Shown: piece by piece, positions 1 through 7,919 of the stretch
Position numbering within the stretch: the first letter of the stretch is position 1
How the letters are laid out: every line of letters begins with the position of its first letter
Source: Devosia rhodophyticola
GTDB taxonomy: Bacteria > Pseudomonadota > Alphaproteobacteria > Rhizobiales > Devosiaceae
NCBI RefSeq assembly: GCF_028816475.1
Contig: NZ_CP118247.1
Location: 1,302,001-1,366,000 of the forward strand
DNA length: 64,000 bases
Reading direction: 5' to 3'
Made by a program: the position numbers and the translations under genes
Notes under the pieces: generated by a model
The model's database searches: none
What the model was told of the DNA's origin: nothing
Seen by the model: the letters and a program-made list of their open reading frames with translations, nothing else

Positions 1-32
1 TTTTGAGCCTTTTGCGCATTTGGAGGCCTGTT

Positions 33-1289
33 TTGGCACGCTCAACCTATCTGTTCACCTCTGAATCAGTCTCTGAAGGCCATCCCGACAAGGTGTGTGA
101 CCGGATTTCCGACGAGATCGTTGATCTGGTTTTCCGCGAAGCCAAAAAGGCTGGCATGGATCCTGCTCAGGTGCGCACTGCCTGCGAAACGCTGGCAACC
201 ACCAACCGCGTGATCATTGCCGGTGAAGTTCGCGTTCCCCCTTCCTTGCTCAAAAAGGACAAGGACGGCACCATCATGCTTGATGCCGCAGGCAATCCGC
301 GGGTCAATCCTTCCAAGTTCAAGTCGGTTGCCCGCAAGGCCATCCGTGCCATTGGCTACGAACAGTCGGGCTTTCACTGGAAGACCGCCAAGATCGATGT
401 GCTGCTGCATGGGCAGTCTGCCGATATTGCGCAAGGCGTGGATGAAAGTGGCAACAAGGATGTTGGCGCGGGCGATCAGGGGATCATGTTTGGCTATGCC
501 AGCCGAGAAACTCCCGAACTGCTGCCAGCGCCGATCTATTATGCCCACAAAATTCTCAATGACCTGACCGTTGCGCGCAAGGAAGGAACCGGCCCTGCCC
601 GCGTCCTGGGACCTGACGCCAAGAGCCAGGTAACGGTGCGTTATGAGAATGGCATTCCCGTTGCTGTAACCCAGATTGTTCTGTCGACCCAGCATCTGGA
701 TGCATCGCTCAATTCCAGCGATGTCCGGCTGATCGTTGAGCCAATCATCCGGGCGGCCTTGCCTGAGGGTTGGGTTTCGGAAGAAACTGTGTGGCACGTC
801 AACCCGACCGGCAAATTCGTCGTGGGGGGCCCTGATGGCGATGCAGGTCTGACCGGCCGCAAGATCATCGTTGACACTTATGGCGGTGCTGCCCCCCATG
901 GCGGCGGCGCTTTTTCGGGCAAAGACCCCACCAAGGTTGATCGGTCAGCAGCCTACGCGGCGCGCTATCTGGCCAAAAACGTTGTGGCTGCAGGGCTCGC
1001 AGACCGCGCAACGATCCAGCTCAGCTATGCTATTGGTGTCGCCCAGCCACTTTCGATCTATGTCGATCTGCACGGCACCGGCAAGGTCGATGAATCGGTA
1101 TTGGAACTCGCCCTGGCAAAAGTCATGGATTTGACGCCGCGCGGCATCCGTACCCATCTCGACCTCAACAAGCCGATTTACTCCAAGACGGCCGCCTACG
1201 GCCATTTCGGGCGCAAGGCCGGTCGCGACGGTAGCTTTTCCTGGGAAAAGACTGATCTGGTCAGCGCGCTCAAAGCTGCAGTCAAATAG
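33..1289 (+). CDS. metK: S-adenosylmethionine synthetase (MetK)
   Basis: MetK makes S-adenosylmethionine from methionine and ATP in the cytoplasm. The 418-residue product begins [19 protein letters not shown], the N-terminal signature of the family. It also has the [12 protein letters not shown] segment and a glycine-rich [19 protein letters not shown] segment that binds ATP phosphates and metal. I chose the TTG at 33 because a GGAGG ribosome site lies six bases before it and family homology starts there; the frame stays open upstream to the window edge. The length fits alphaproteobacterial MetK. The upstream region is outside the window, so no riboswitch can be judged. Confidence 0.96.
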   Translation: MARSTYLFTSESVSEGHPDKVCDRISDEIVDLVFREAKKAGMDPAQVRTACETLATTNRVIIAGEVRVPPSLLKKDKDGTIMLDAAGNPRVNPSKFKSVARKAIRAIGYEQSGFHWKTAKIDVLLHGQSADIAQGVDESGNKDVGAGDQGIMFGYASRETPELLPAPIYYAHKILNDLTVARKEGTGPARVLGPDAKSQVTVRYENGIPVAVTQIVLSTQHLDASLNSSDVRLIVEPIIRAALPEGWVSEETVWHVNPTGKFVVGGPDGDAGLTGRKIIVDTYGGAAPHGGGAFSGKDPTKVDRSAAYAARYLAKNVVAAGLADRATIQLSYAIGVAQPLSIYVDLHGTGKVDESVLELALAKVMDLTPRGIRTHLDLNKPIYSKTAAYGHFGRKAGRDGSFSWEKTDLVSALKAAVK

Positions 1290-1299
1290 CGTCGCCTCA

Positions 1300-1337
1300 A
1301 TGGTTCCGGCCCGGATTTATGACCAGGCCGGAACCAT
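1300..1337 (+). terminator. Perfect 12-bp hairpin after metK
   Basis: ATGGTTCCGGCC at 1300-1311 is exactly complementary to GGCCGGAACCAT at 1326-1337, with a 14-base loop. It lies 10 bases after the metK stop and about 70 bases before trmB. No T-run follows on the plus strand, so it may be a processing or RNA-stability element rather than an intrinsic terminator. Confidence 0.45.
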
Positions 1338-1404
1338 GTGGGGTTGACGGCGGGGCCCGTGTCTTTGCAAGGAGGGCAACGATTTTGCTGTCGAGAAAGC
1401 CCTG

Positions 1405-2108
1405 ATGTCCCACGAACTCCCCAAAACCCGCGATGGTGCGCCGCGCGCCTTTTTCGGTCGCCGCGTGGGCAAACGCCTGCACGAGGGGCAACAGGCGATC
1501 TATGACGCCACCTTGCCCGATCTTGAAATCAAGCCGGATGACGGTGCATTTGATCCGGCATCCCTGTTCCCCGAGGCCAAAAAACTGTCGCTGGAAATTG
1601 GCTATGGCGGGGGCGAGCATCTGGCTCTGGAGGCCAGCCGCAATCCCGAGACAGGCTACATTGGTTGCGAAGTTTTTACAGGCGGTATCGGCAAGATCGT
1701 CCAGACGATCAATGAGCAGCAGCTAAAAAACATCACACTTTATACCGACGACGCCTACAAGCTTTTGGTCAAACTGCCTGACGCATCGCTTGACGAGATT
1801 TTCCTATTGTACCCCGATCCATGGCCAAAAACCCGACACCACAAACGCCGGTTTGTTTCGCCTACGACGCTCAAGGAACTGGCGCGGGTGCTCAAGCCCG
1901 GTTGCCTGTTTTATTTTGCGACCGATATCGAGGATTACGCCAACTGGACTCTGGCCCATATTCTGGCAACGCCAGAATTTATCTTCGCGCCAAGCCACCC
2001 AGGGTCATGGCACGAGCCCTACCCGGGCTGGCAGGCGACGCGGTACGAAAAAAGGCGCGCCGCGAAGGGCGACTGCTTAGCTTCTACTTCACATTCACCC
2101 GCCGGTAG
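1405..2108 (+). CDS. trmB: tRNA (guanine-N7)-methyltransferase, frame broken near the 3' end
   Basis: TrmB methylates G46 of tRNA using SAM. The SAM-binding start is LSLEIGYGGGEHL, and the catalytic region reads LYPDPWPKTRHHKRRF, both typical of the family. The reading frame departs from the family at the A-run near 2048-2053: as written it continues to 2190 with unrelated residues, while the expected tail (KARREGRLLSFYFTFTRR) lies in another frame and stops at 2108. Adding one A to the six-A run restores a normal 234-residue protein. I read this as a sequence error. It follows metK in the same direction. Confidence 0.9.
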
Positions 2109-2215
2109 GCCCAAGTGTCCGGCGGCGCGGTCGGATGACAAAAGTTTAATGGGTGTTGGGGTGCAATTGGGCGCGAACGGTCCCATATGAAGCTTGAAAT
2201 TGCCTAAGGACGATC

Positions 2216-2599
2216 ATGCCCGCGTCACCCCAAAACAGCGATCACGAGCCATTGCTGGTGGTCAAGCCAGGAAAATGGACCCTCGTGGTCATCACGCAAT
2301 TGCGCGCCGAACGGCACCGCTTTAACGAATTGCGGCGTGGAATCGGCGCGATTACGCAGAAAACCCTCACTTCGACATTGCGCGAACTGGAACGCGACGG
2401 GTTCGTAACGCGCACCATCTATCCCAGCATTCCGCCTCGGGTCGAATATGAACTGACCGATCTCGGACGGGCATTTCTCGAGCTGGCCGACGGGTGGCGG
2501 CGATTTGCGGACAAGCACCGCGACAGTGTCGAGGCAGCGCGGCAGCGCTTTGATGAGGTTCAATCTCGGGTTGAACCCTCTCAGGGCGCTGCCCGCTGA
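2216..2599 (+). CDS. HxlR-family winged-helix regulator
   Basis: The 127-residue protein has the HxlR (DUF24) winged helix: GKWTLVVITQL at about residues 20-30, RFNELRR for helix 2, a recognition helix in TQKTLTSTLRELERDGFV, and the beta-wing PPRVEYELTDLGRAF. The N-terminal cysteine found before the GKW motif in thiol-sensing members is absent, so a different signal is likely. An AAGGA site precedes the ATG. No target gene is evident: the next gene is a small secreted protein on the other strand. Confidence 0.85.
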   Translation: MPASPQNSDHEPLLVVKPGKWTLVVITQLRAERHRFNELRRGIGAITQKTLTSTLRELERDGFVTRTIYPSIPPRVEYELTDLGRAFLELADGWRRFADKHRDSVEAARQRFDEVQSRVEPSQGAAR

Positions 2600-2649
2600 G
2601 TTTCGGGCACCGTCAGCATCGCGCCGACGGTGCCAATTTACCCAATCGA

Positions 2650-2922
2650 TTAGAGGGTGACGGGGGTCAGGCTGTCAGGCGTGAAATACTTCATTTCTGT
2701 CTTGCCGTCGTTGGTCTTGACCCAAGCGCGAACCAGATCGCCCCATTCTTCGACCGAAGTTGCTGCAACACCCTTGTCCTGCAGGCGGGTTAGAATGGTT
2801 TCGGCGGCAAATTCACGTGCGCTGTCATTGCCGTCGCCGAATGGAGAGGTGCTGGCAAACGCTGGAGCAACAACGCCAGCAAGGCTGGCAACGGTCACGA
2901 GTGCGATGATTGTTTTCTTCAT
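2650..2922 (-). CDS. Small secreted protein, function unknown
   Basis: The 90-residue product has a clear Sec signal peptide: MKK, then a hydrophobic stretch TIIALVTVASLAGVVAP and an AFA-S cleavage site at about residue 23. The mature part of about 66 residues is acidic, with no cysteines and no family I recognise; it contains REFAAETILTRLQDKGV and EEWGDLVRAWVKT. It is probably periplasmic. An ORF of similar length lies on the opposite strand, but only this strand gives a signal peptide and a plausible protein. Confidence 0.7.
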   Translation of the reverse strand: MKKTIIALVTVASLAGVVAPAFASTSPFGDGNDSAREFAAETILTRLQDKGVAATSVEEWGDLVRAWVKTNDGKTEMKYFTPDSLTPVTL

Positions 2923-3361
2923 TTTCTAAGTTCCTGTGTGTCTTGGACGTCGGGAGGACATCGTATCGAACACACCGGAAATGAGCATTTGCACCGTGGT
3001 TCGCAAGGTGACAAATTCATGACAACACCCCTTGAAACCCCGGATAGCATGACCAGAGTTTTCGCAGGGATATCAAGGAACTATCGAGATATTCAGTTTC
3101 TCCCGCGATACCGGGTTTCGTCACAGAAACGATTTGCGCCAGTTGGATATTTGGCCCTTTTTCGAGCCCCGGTGAGGTCGATCGACGAATTAAGAGCGCA
3201 AGAACTGGGCTCAACGTGCCCCGTTTCCGTCCCAGCAACCCCACCCAAAAAAATTTCTGCAAAGCGTGATTTTTTTGCTTCCACCCATTGGGCGGCGCAA
3301 GTTTGTGGCGTCGGGGGAACCATATGGGGCCGCTCGCGTCTGATTTGGAAAGGAGAGCGTC
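2923..3361. other. 439-base intergenic region without a supported gene
   Basis: This stretch lies between the divergent secreted-protein gene and the oxidoreductase gene. It has A-runs and T-runs at 3246-3253 and 3270-3276 and a GGAAAGGAG ribosome site just before 3362. Open frames crossing it give low-complexity or frame-shadow proteins with no recognisable motif. It presumably holds both promoters; I could not assign a convincing -35/-10 pair. Confidence 0.5.
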
Positions 3362-4027
3362 ATGCCAACCAGCGTCAAAATCCTCAAAACCGAAAAGATC
3401 ACCCCCAATGTGCGCCACTATCGGCTCGAAAAGCCCAAGGGATATTCGTTTGGACCGGGGCAGGCCACGGAGGTGTCGATCGACAAGGATGGTTGGCGCG
3501 ACAAAAAACGCCCGTTCACCTTTACCTCGCTCAACGACTGGGAGGAGTTGGAGTTCACGATTAAGAGCTACACCGACCATCCCGGCGTCACCGCTGAGCT
3601 GTGGGGGCTGGAGGCAGGGGACCGCCTATTGCTGCGCGACGTGTGGGGAACAATCCAATATGAAGGGCCCGGCACCTTTATTGCGGGTGGGGCCGGCGTA
3701 ACGCCGTTTATTGCCATTTTGCGTCAGCTCAATGCCAAGGGTGGGTTGGCAGGCAACCGGCTTATTGCGTCAAACAGCACCGAAGCCGACATCATCCTGC
3801 GCAACGAATTTGAAGCCATGGAGGGCCTCGAAACCCTTTGGACGGTGACGCACGATCCCAAAACCCGTCTTGAACAGGAACGGATCGACAGCGCTTTTCT
3901 TAAAAAGCACATCAGCGACTTTTCGCAGAATTTCTATCTTTGCGGACCTGACGACATGGTCAAGGACTTAAGGGATGCGCTGGAAAGGCTGGGGGCCAAC
4001 GTCAACGCGCTGGTTTGGGAAAAGTAG
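3362..4027 (+). CDS. FAD/NAD(P)-binding flavodoxin-reductase-like protein
   Basis: The 221-residue protein has the ferredoxin-NADP reductase fold. An N-terminal FAD beta-barrel carries KRPFTFTS at about residues 49-56, the RxYS/T-type flavin motif. A nucleotide-binding domain follows with GGAGVTPFIAILRQL at about 109-123 and the late YLCGPDDMV motif near residue 193. No 2Fe-2S domain is present, so it needs a partner electron carrier. The substrate is not evident. A strong GGAAAGGAG ribosome site precedes the start. It is a single-gene unit, converging on the hydrolase. Confidence 0.86.
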   Translation: MPTSVKILKTEKITPNVRHYRLEKPKGYSFGPGQATEVSIDKDGWRDKKRPFTFTSLNDWEELEFTIKSYTDHPGVTAELWGLEAGDRLLLRDVWGTIQYEGPGTFIAGGAGVTPFIAILRQLNAKGGLAGNRLIASNSTEADIILRNEFEAMEGLETLWTVTHDPKTRLEQERIDSAFLKKHISDFSQNFYLCGPDDMVKDLRDALERLGANVNALVWEK

Positions 4028-4726
4028 TCAGTCCTGCAACCAATTATTTAGCGCGCCCAGAACGGCGACTGTCTGTTCGCGCAGCGCGAAGTGGCCAGCG
4101 CGTTGCACCAGCACATATCCGGATCCGGGGATGAGCGCGTGCATCCGGTCGGACAAGGCCGGAGGGGTGACCTGATCACTATCGCCGACAATGATGGTTG
4201 TTGGGCAGACAATGGTTGGCAGCAGATCATATGATTCAGGGCGATTGAGAATGGCGCTTTGCTGGCGGACATAAGTATCGGGCCCGGTATCGAGCGCCAT
4301 TTGCAAATGCAAAGCGCGCAATTGGACATCATTGAGGTGATCGGGATGCACATTATTGGCGAAATTGGCCCCGGCGATTGTTGAGAACTTGCCCGCACGA
4401 ACCAGCGCAATTTGTCGCTGCCGATTATCGCGCTGTTCGGGCGTATCGCTGCCAGCGCCGGTACTGAGAAGGGCGAGATGGCTAACGCGCTCGGGCGCCT
4501 GACGCATGATTTCAAGCGCGATATAGCCTCCCATTGAAAAGCCCAGTAGTGCGAACCGGGGCGGTGCGTCCTTTAGAATGGTGGCGGCTATTTCAGCAAT
4601 TGTATTGCCGCGGCGATGATCGGTCAGCACGAGCGCACCGCGGCTCCACAATGTCGGCAACAAGGGAGCAAATACCGCCTGGGTGCAATTAAGGCCGGGA
4701 ACGAGCAGCAGCGGCGTGACGGTCAT
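4028..4726 (-). CDS. Alpha/beta-hydrolase
   Basis: This is a 232-residue alpha/beta-hydrolase. The nucleophile elbow is GFSMGG with Ser64, the likely acid is Asp in VGDSDQVTP, and the catalytic histidine is in RAGHFAL near the C-terminus. No signal peptide is present. I chose the ATG at 4726 because LLLVPGLN, the usual first strand and oxyanion loop, follows directly; an in-frame extension up to 4984 would overlap rimP. The substrate is unknown. Confidence 0.84.
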   Translation of the reverse strand: MTVTPLLLVPGLNCTQAVFAPLLPTLWSRGALVLTDHRRGNTIAEIAATILKDAPPRFALLGFSMGGYIALEIMRQAPERVSHLALLSTGAGSDTPEQRDNRQRQIALVRAGKFSTIAGANFANNVHPDHLNDVQLRALHLQMALDTGPDTYVRQQSAILNRPESYDLLPTIVCPTTIIVGDSDQVTPPALSDRMHALIPGSGYVLVQRAGHFALREQTVAVLGALNNWLQD

Positions 4727-4898
4727 GTTTGGATCTTTGCACTTGCGGGCGCTCTTGCCCTTGGGATTGAACGGGAGTATAGAGACGACAACATCTCTGG
4801 CGGTTTGCAGAGTGGGAGCCGTCCGGCCCCCGCTCTTTTTTATTCCCAAAGCGTCGGCAAATTGACAAGACATATTGAAGTGGGCGCAGCACATCGAC

Positions 4899-5558
4899 AT
4901 GAGTTTTGATCTCAAGGAAAAGCGATACATCAAGGAGACGGGTCTGGAATCGCGCATTGCCGCGATTGTCGAGCCGGTGGCCAATGATCTGGGCTATTCT
5001 CTGGTTCGCATCAAGCTGACCCAGGAAAACGGTTGCACGCTGCAGATCATGGCTGAAGACGCCAATGGTCATTTTGCCATTACCGACTGCGAAAGGCTGT
5101 CCAAGGATCTATCGCCGGTTCTGGATGTCGAGGACCCGATCGAGCGCGAATATCATCTTGAGGTCTCCTCGCCCGGTATCGACCGGCCGTTGGTGCGGGC
5201 GCGCGATTTTGCCGCCTACATCGGCTTTGAAGCCAAGATCGAGCTTAGCGAAATGATCGAAGGTCGCCGACGTTTTCGCGGCTTTATCCTTTCGGTCGAT
5301 GATGAAGCGGTTACCATTCGCCTGCCCGATGCCCCGGCCGGGGTCGATCCAAACCACCGCCTGACGCTAACCATGCTGGCCGATGCAAAGCTTGTGATGA
5401 GCGATGCGCTGATGGAAGTTGCCCGCAAGGCGCAGGAAGAAAACAATCCTCTCGATGACGACGAAATCGAGACTGAAACCGACGAAATGTCCGACGATTT
5501 TGATGAAGATGATCAGTCGGGCGATGATGACGACAAAAGCTCCGAGGAGATACACTGA
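4899..5558 (+). CDS. rimP: Ribosome maturation factor RimP
   Basis: RimP assists 30S subunit maturation. The 219-residue protein has the N-terminal domain with GLESRIAAIVEPVANDLGY and the conserved VSSPGIDRPLVRARDFAAYIG motif. The C-terminal SH3-like domain is followed by a very acidic tail rich in D and E. I chose the ATG at 4899 (MSFDLKEKRYI) over an upstream ATG at 4875. It opens the rimP-nusA-ylxR/L7Ae-infB operon, and its stop overlaps the nusA start by one base (5558). Confidence 0.93.
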   Translation: MSFDLKEKRYIKETGLESRIAAIVEPVANDLGYSLVRIKLTQENGCTLQIMAEDANGHFAITDCERLSKDLSPVLDVEDPIEREYHLEVSSPGIDRPLVRARDFAAYIGFEAKIELSEMIEGRRRFRGFILSVDDEAVTIRLPDAPAGVDPNHRLTLTMLADAKLVMSDALMEVARKAQEENNPLDDDEIETETDEMSDDFDEDDQSGDDDDKSSEEIH

Positions 5559-7153
5559 TGGCTGTTAGCGCGAACCGACTGGAGCTCTTGCAAATCGCAG
5601 ACGCCGTTGCCCGCGAAAAATCGATTGACCGGATGGTCGTGATCGACGCCATGCAGGATGCCATCGAAAAGGCCGCCAAGGCGCGCTATGGCGCGGAAAC
5701 CGAGATCAAGGCCGAGATCAATCCGCGCTCGGGCGAATTGCGCTTGTGGCGGCTACTCGAAATCGTTGAAGAGGTCGAGGAGCATTCGCGCCAGGTATCG
5801 CTCAAAGATGCGCTGCCCAAGAACCCAACGGCCAAGGTTGGCGATTTTCTGACCGAGCCCCTGCCCCCCATTGAATTTGGCCGGATCGCGGCTCAGTCCG
5901 CCAAGCAGGTGATCGTGCAAAAAGTGCGCGATGCCGAGCGTGAGCGGATGTATGACGAATATTTCAACCGCATTGGCGAAGTGGTCAATGGTTCGGTCAA
6001 GCGTGTTGAATATGGCAATGTGATTGTTGATCTGGGTCGGGGCGAAGCCATTATCCGGCGCGATGAGTTGATCCCGCGCGAAATGTTCCGCTATGGCGAC
6101 CGCGTTCGCGCCTATGTCTATGATGTGCGCCGCGAACAGCGTGGGCCGCAGATTTTCCTTAGCCGCACCCATCCCCAGTTCATGGCCAAGTTGTTCATGC
6201 AGGAAGTGCCTGAAATCTACGACGGCATCATCACCATTCGTTCGATTGCACGCGATCCAGGCAGCCGCGCCAAAATCGCTGTGACCTCCTCGGACGGGTC
6301 CATTGATCCGGTTGGCGCCTGTGTTGGCATGCGCGGCAGCCGCGTTCAGGCGGTTGTGGGCGAATTGCAGGGCGAGAAGATCGACATCATTCCCTGGACT
6401 GACAATATCGCGGATCTGGTGGTTAGCGCCCTACAGCCAGCCGATGTCGCCAAGGTGGTGCTCGACGAGCAGGCCGAGCGTATCGAAGTGGTGGTGCCTG
6501 ATGAGCAATTGAGCCTGGCCATTGGTCGGCGTGGACAGAATGTGCGCCTTGCCAGCCAGTTGATCGGCTGGGATATCGACATTCTGACTGAGCAGGAAGA
6601 GAGCGAACGGCGCCAGAAAGAGTTCACCGAACGGTCAGCTTTGTTTATCGAAGCCCTTGACGTGGACGAGATGGTTGCCCAACTCTTGGCTTCGGAAGGT
6701 TTTTCCACGGTTGAAGAACTGGCCTATATCGAACTCAATGAAATTGCCACGATTGAAGGGTTCGACGAGGAAACGGCCACCGAAATCCAAAATCGCGCCA
6801 TTGAATATCTGGCCGCCATCGACCGCGCTTATGACGAAGAGCGCAAGAAACTTGGCGTCAAGGATGAACTTTTTGATATTACCGGGCTCAATGCTGCCAT
6901 GCTGGTGGCGTTAGGTAAGGAAGAAATCAAGACGGTCGAAGACTTTGCCGGTTGCGCTGCGGACGATCTGGTTGGATGGTCCGAACGCAAGGATGGGGAA
7001 ACCAAGCGGTTCGAGGGAAGTTTCAAGGATTTCCCGATCAGCCGCGAGGAAGCCGAAGACATGATCTTGCAGGCTCGATTGCAGGTTGGCTGGATTACGG
7101 CTGAAGAGCTTGCGACCCCTGAAGACGATGTCTCGCAGGAGGAAGCGGTTTAG
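5558..7153 (+). CDS. nusA: Transcription termination/antitermination factor NusA
   Basis: NusA binds RNA polymerase and nascent RNA to control pausing, termination and antitermination. The 531-residue protein has the N-terminal polymerase-binding domain, an S1 domain (GEVVNGSVKRVEYGNVIVDLGRGEA), KH1 with VGACVGMRGSRVQ, and KH2 with AIGRRGQNVRLASQL. Two C-terminal acidic helix-hairpin repeats follow, with ASEGFSTVEELAYI and TVEDFAGCAADDLVGW. This is a full-length proteobacterial NusA. It is translationally coupled to rimP. Confidence 0.96.
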   Translation: MAVSANRLELLQIADAVAREKSIDRMVVIDAMQDAIEKAAKARYGAETEIKAEINPRSGELRLWRLLEIVEEVEEHSRQVSLKDALPKNPTAKVGDFLTEPLPPIEFGRIAAQSAKQVIVQKVRDAERERMYDEYFNRIGEVVNGSVKRVEYGNVIVDLGRGEAIIRRDELIPREMFRYGDRVRAYVYDVRREQRGPQIFLSRTHPQFMAKLFMQEVPEIYDGIITIRSIARDPGSRAKIAVTSSDGSIDPVGACVGMRGSRVQAVVGELQGEKIDIIPWTDNIADLVVSALQPADVAKVVLDEQAERIEVVVPDEQLSLAIGRRGQNVRLASQLIGWDIDILTEQEESERRQKEFTERSALFIEALDVDEMVAQLLASEGFSTVEELAYIELNEIATIEGFDEETATEIQNRAIEYLAAIDRAYDEERKKLGVKDELFDITGLNAAMLVALGKEEIKTVEDFAGCAADDLVGWSERKDGETKRFEGSFKDFPISREEAEDMILQARLQVGWITAEELATPEDDVSQEEAV

Positions 7154-7173
7154 GAGTTTTGGCGGGGTAGACT

Positions 7174-7853
7174 ATGGCCCGCACGGAAGAAACCACGCGC
7201 CTTTGCGCCCTGAGCCGACAGGAAAAGCCGGTGACGGATCTGATCCGTTTCGTTCTGGGACCGGACGGGATGATCGTGCCCGATACAGATGCCAAGGCCG
7301 AAGGGCGCGGTGTCTGGATCCGACTCGACAAGGCTTCTGTGGCTGAAGCGGTCAAAAAAAGGTCTTTGGCCGTAGCCTCAAATGTGAGGTAAGGGTGCCG
7401 GACGATCTGGCCGGGCTGGCCCAGCTCAGACTGGAGCAGCGATTGTTGTCGGCCTTGGGCATGTGCCGCAAGGCAGGGCAAATCGTTACCGGAGCAACCA
7501 AGGTACGTGCCTTGCTGGCCAGTGGCGATCTGATTGCGCTACTGACAGCGACTGATGCTTCGCCCGATGGGCGCAGTAAAATGGTGGGGCCACTCAAGGC
7601 CCTGCACTATGGGGCCGAGGAAGAAGGAATCGTGGGGTTTGACGTGCCCCATCTCGAATTGCTGAGTTCAGAACAATTGGGTTTGGCACTTGGGCTCGAA
7701 AATGTGATACATGCTGCGCTCATGAATGGGGCTGCAGCCCGATCAGCACTGGAAAAGGCCCGCAGATTGGCCCTATACAGCGCTAAACATGGTCAAAGTG
7801 ACAGCGACCGCGACGCGGTTGACGCTGACATTTTGTCGAACGGCATGGAGTAG
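7174..7853 (+). CDS. YlxR - L7Ae-like RNA-binding fusion protein, frame broken at an A-run
   Basis: In alphaproteobacteria this locus usually encodes one protein joining a YlxR domain (PF04296) to an L7Ae-like RNA-binding domain. Here the YlxR half (LCALSRQEKPVTDLIRFVLGPDG) stops at 7392 in the written frame. A second frame from 7395 carries the L7Ae-like half (RLLSALGMCRKAGQIVTGATKVRALL). Adding one A to the seven-A run at 7354-7360 gives a continuous KVFGRSLKCEVRVPDDLAG junction and a 226-residue protein. I treat it as one gene with a sequence error. It lies between nusA and infB. Confidence 0.85.
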
Positions 7854-7919
7854 AATCGAAATGGCGATGTAACTGCCCGATCGATTTTTCGACACACAGA
7901 GACAAGAGACGCGATTTAC

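Noticed and set aside
66-899. 277-codon minus-strand frame opposite metK
   Set aside because: Antisense shadow; metK is clearly real.
2657-2929. Plus-strand 90-codon frame opposite the small secreted protein
   Set aside because: The minus-strand product has a clean signal peptide; the plus-strand one has no features.
3019-3564. Possible gene from ATG 3019 across the gap before the oxidoreductase
   Set aside because: It runs into the oxidoreductase in another frame and has no motif, signal or plausible composition.
7395-7853. Separate L7Ae-like gene starting at GTG 7395
   Set aside because: The fused form is usual in this lineage, and one base in the A-run restores a continuous conserved junction.
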